This document shows positions 13,106 through 14,751 of a stretch of 14,751 nucleotides of DNA, in pieces. This DNA comes from Patescibacteria group bacterium (GTDB lineage Bacteria; Patescibacteriota; Minisyncoccia; Phycocordibacterales; UBA2100), in contig JANLHO010000022.1 of assembly GCA_024654485.1 (NCBI GenBank), positions 1 to 14,751 of the forward strand, written 5' to 3'. The notes beneath the pieces are model-generated. The model ran no database searches and was not told the DNA's origin. It worked only from the letters and a program-made list of their open reading frames with translations. Position 1 is the first letter of the stretch. Each line of letters opens with the position of its first letter. A program made the position numbers and the translations under genes.

Positions 13106-14371
13106 ATGGACTACGAACACATCAAAAAGCAGGACAAAGACATCTACGAAGCGCTTGAGGGCGAAGAGAGGCGTGAGGCCGAAGGACTGGAGCTCATTCC
13201 CTCGGAGAACTATGTCTCCAAGGCCGTCCGCGAGGCCAACGGCTCCGTACTTACAAACAAATACTCCGAAGGCTATCCCGGCAAACGCTACTATGGCGGG
13301 CAGACGTACACCGACATGGTGGAGACAGTCGCAATAGACCGCGCCAAGAAGCTATTCAACTGCAAATACGCCAATGTGCAGACCTTGGGCGGCGCCAACG
13401 CCAACATCGCGATGTATTTCGCGCTCCTGGAGCCGGGCGACACGGTCCTCGGGATGGACCTCTCGCACGGAGGCCATCTCACGCACGGGCACCCCGTCAC
13501 TTACCTCACCAAGATATTCAGATTCGTGCGATATAAGATGAAAGATGCGGATACCGGCGAAATAGATTACGACGAGATGCTGGAGGTCGCGAAGCGCGAA
13601 AAGCCCAAAATAATCCTCGCGGGCTATTCCGCATACCCGCGCGAGCTGGACTACGCGAAATTCGTGGATATAGCGCGCGAAGTGGGCGCATATTGCGTCA
13701 TGGACATCGCGCATATAGCCGGCCTAATAGCGGGCAAGGCGGCGAAAAGCCCTTTTGACTACGGCTTTGACGTCATGACCTCCACCACCCACAAGACGCT
13801 ACGCGGCCCTAGGGGCGGTCTTATCCTCACGCGCGAGAGCGACGACATCGGCAAAAAGATAGACAAGACCGTGTTCCCCGGATTACAGGGCGGACCGCAC
13901 ATGAACAACATCGCCGCCAAGGCCGTAGCTTTCGGCGAGGCGCTCCAGCCCTCCTTCTCCAAGTACGCGAAGCAAATAATCAAGAACGCCGCGGCGATGG
14001 CGGAGGTATTCAAGAACAACGACATCCGCATGCTTACCGGCGGCACTTCCAACCACCTCATCCTCGCCGACGTATTCGGCTCTCTGAGCTTGGGCGGGCA
14101 GGAGGCAGAGACCCTTCTTGACAGGGTCGGGATCACGCTCAATAAAAACTCCATAGCCGACGACACGAGGAAGCCCATGGACCCTTCGGGCATCCGCTTC
14201 GGCACGCCCGCTATAACGACCCGCGGCTTCGGCGAAAAAGAATCCGCGCGCGTTGCAGAACTCATGGTCACCGCGATGAAGGACAAAGACGACGAAAAGA
14301 AACTCTCCGCCATACGCGAAGAAATACGCGCGATGTGCAAAAAATTTCCCATCCCCGAGTCGTTCGCCTAG
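13106..14371 (+). CDS. glyA: Serine hydroxymethyltransferase GlyA
   Basis: 421 aa, normal length. Motifs: ELIPSENYVSKAVREANGS, LTNKYSEGYPGKRYYGG, LGMDLSHGGHLTHGHPV, the DIAHIAGLIAG segment, STTHKTLRGPRGG (Lys230 binds PLP), FPGLQGGPH and the GIRFGTPAITTRGF segment. It splits serine to glycine and loads 5,10-methylene-THF, which ThyA uses; glycine also feeds purine synthesis. It follows thyA by 50 nt. No Shine-Dalgarno and no promoter box at the spacing used elsewhere are seen, so it may be read from the upstream transcript. The first ATG, giving MDYEHIKKQDKDIYEAL, fits the family start. Confidence 0.97.
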   Translation: MDYEHIKKQDKDIYEALEGEERREAEGLELIPSENYVSKAVREANGSVLTNKYSEGYPGKRYYGGQTYTDMVETVAIDRAKKLFNCKYANVQTLGGANANIAMYFALLEPGDTVLGMDLSHGGHLTHGHPVTYLTKIFRFVRYKMKDADTGEIDYDEMLEVAKREKPKIILAGYSAYPRELDYAKFVDIAREVGAYCVMDIAHIAGLIAGKAAKSPFDYGFDVMTSTTHKTLRGPRGGLILTRESDDIGKKIDKTVFPGLQGGPHMNNIAAKAVAFGEALQPSFSKYAKQIIKNAAAMAEVFKNNDIRMLTGGTSNHLILADVFGSLSLGGQEAETLLDRVGITLNKNSIADDTRKPMDPSGIRFGTPAITTRGFGEKESARVAELMVTAMKDKDDEKKLSAIREEIRAMCKKFPIPESFA

Positions 14372-14382
14372 TGAACGCGGGT

Positions 14383-14470
14383 GTATGCGTTTTTGGAGGC
14401 TCCGCGGCGCGACGGTGTCGCGGCCGAATGATTTTCCAGCTGGAAAATCATGTACTCCAAAAACGCATAC
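14383..14470. repeat. 88-nt multi-hairpin intergenic element after glyA
   Basis: An outer perfect 16-bp stem (GTATGCGTTTTTGGAG 14383-14398 with CTCCAAAAACGCATAC 14455-14470) encloses two hairpins. The first is CGCGAC/GTCGCG (14408-14413/14417-14422, loop GGT), extended by CGG/CCG around a one-base bulge. The second is a perfect 24-nt palindrome at 14428-14451 (ATGATTTTCCAG and its complement). GCTCCGC (14399-14405) can also pair with GCGGAGC (14474-14480) outside the stem. The rest of the 186-nt gap (14372-14557) holds no convincing gene. It could be a structured RNA, a terminator-like end or a MITE-like repeat. Confidence 0.8.
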
Positions 14471-14544
14471 CGAGCGGAGCGCAAGGACGAAATACCTCCT
14501 CCGCCCGCACCCACACACGAATGAGGTGATACGCAAATATCCTG

Positions 14545-14550
14545 TATAAT
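14545..14550 (+). promoter_or_regulatory. -10 box (TATAAT) of the DedA-family gene
   Basis: A perfect TATAAT lies 7 nt before ATG 14558, with TG directly in front of it. No recognisable -35 is seen. There is no Shine-Dalgarno between the box and the ATG, which again predicts a leaderless mRNA. Confidence 0.65.
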
Positions 14551-14557
14551 GGCGCGA

Positions 14558-14751
14558 ATGTCATTTCTGGAACTCGTGCCGCTCGTGAAGCTGATCGGCT
14601 ACCCGGGTCTTTTCGCGGCCGTATTCCTTGAATCGGGCGTTTTTTTCGGCTTCTTCCTACCGGGCGCGTCGCTCCTTTTTACCGCAGGGCTTCTGGCGAG
14701 CAATGGTTATTTCAATATCTGGATATTAATCCCGCTTCTCACCATAGCGGC
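14558..14751 (+). CDS. DedA / SNARE-associated (VTT-domain) membrane protein, N-terminal part
   Basis: 64 codons from ATG 14558 to the window edge. The sequence runs from a short amphipathic start (MSFLELVPLVKLIGYPG) into hydrophobic segments, with the DedA signature VFLESGVFFGFFLPGASLLFTAGLLAS: Glu-Ser-Gly, then FLPG, then LL.aG.LA. A second hydrophobic segment (FNIWILIPLLTIAA) is cut by the edge. DedA proteins are inner-membrane proteins of about 200 aa linked to lipid flipping and membrane homeostasis. It has its own -10 box and is probably unrelated to the nucleotide genes upstream. Confidence 0.85.
   Translation, partial: MSFLELVPLVKLIGYPGLFAAVFLESGVFFGFFLPGASLLFTAGLLASNGYFNIWILIPLLTIA

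Noticed and set aside
14391..14394. Rho-independent terminator of glyA
   Set aside because: The T-run lies within the 5' arm of the outer stem rather than after a hairpin, so the plus-strand layout is wrong; on the minus strand the T-run is likewise inside the stem.
14383..14470. Integron attC site or tRNA-like cloverleaf
   Set aside because: No conserved R/L box arrangement or integrase; no anticodon arm, T-loop sequence or acceptor end of a tRNA.
14335..14529. Plus-strand 64-codon frame across the end of glyA and the hairpin element
   Set aside because: It overlaps the glyA end out of frame and then reads through the palindromes; the peptide has no recognisable domain and the DNA symmetry explains the sequence better.

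Overview
The window looks like a chromosomal stretch from a small-genome, uncultivated bacterium, most likely of the Candidate Phyla Radiation (Patescibacteria, Parcubacteria-like). This is inferred from divergent but complete housekeeping enzymes, very tight packing, almost no Shine-Dalgarno sequences, and coding regions carrying small palindromic insertions (for example an LPAGRRG peptide in thymidylate synthase). TGA is used as a normal stop in many genes, so the recoded-UGA CPR lineages are excluded. I cannot name a genus. Twelve genes are complete and two run off the ends.

Layout. (1) 1-6655, minus strand: a purine biosynthesis operon read purL > purQ > HAD phosphatase > purE > purM > purC. 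Internal junctions are 4-nt overlaps or 4-nt gaps, except purM/purC, where a 33-34 nt gap holds a promoter with perfect -35 and -10 hexamers. (2) 6656-6869: divergent control region with a 9-bp inverted repeat and a possible 20-codon leader ORF. (3) 6870-9346, plus strand: a RimK/cyanophycin-synthetase-like ATP-grasp ligase, then a protein with two tandem HD domains, the first with its metal ligands lost. (4) 9353-9958, minus: dihydrofolate reductase with an extra Cys/His N-terminus. (5) 9985-10725: a REP-associated HUH transposase (RAYT) framed by related palindromes, lying between folA and the next genes. (6) 10757-14371, plus: CYTH-domain protein, dCTP deaminase, thymidylate synthase, serine hydroxymethyltransferase. 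(7) 14372-14557: intergenic DNA with an 88-nt multi-hairpin element. (8) 14558 to end: start of a DedA-family membrane protein.

The genes form a nucleotide and one-carbon hub. GlyA makes 5,10-methylene-THF, ThyA uses it to convert dUMP to dTMP, FolA recycles the dihydrofolate, Dcd supplies dUTP upstream of dUMP, and the purine operon makes IMP precursors; the HD protein resembles YfbR-type 5'-nucleotidases and could trim the nucleotide pool.

Three patterns cut across the genes. First, about nine start codons sit 5-9 nt after a TATAAT-like box, which predicts leaderless mRNAs. Second, purL, the ATP-grasp gene, folA and thyA carry in-frame palindromic DNA insertions. Third, heptanucleotide tandem repeats sit inside purL and at the first codons of purQ. 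The last two suggest small repeats that spread through coding sequence, comparable in kind to Rickettsia palindromic elements and cyanobacterial heptamer repeats.
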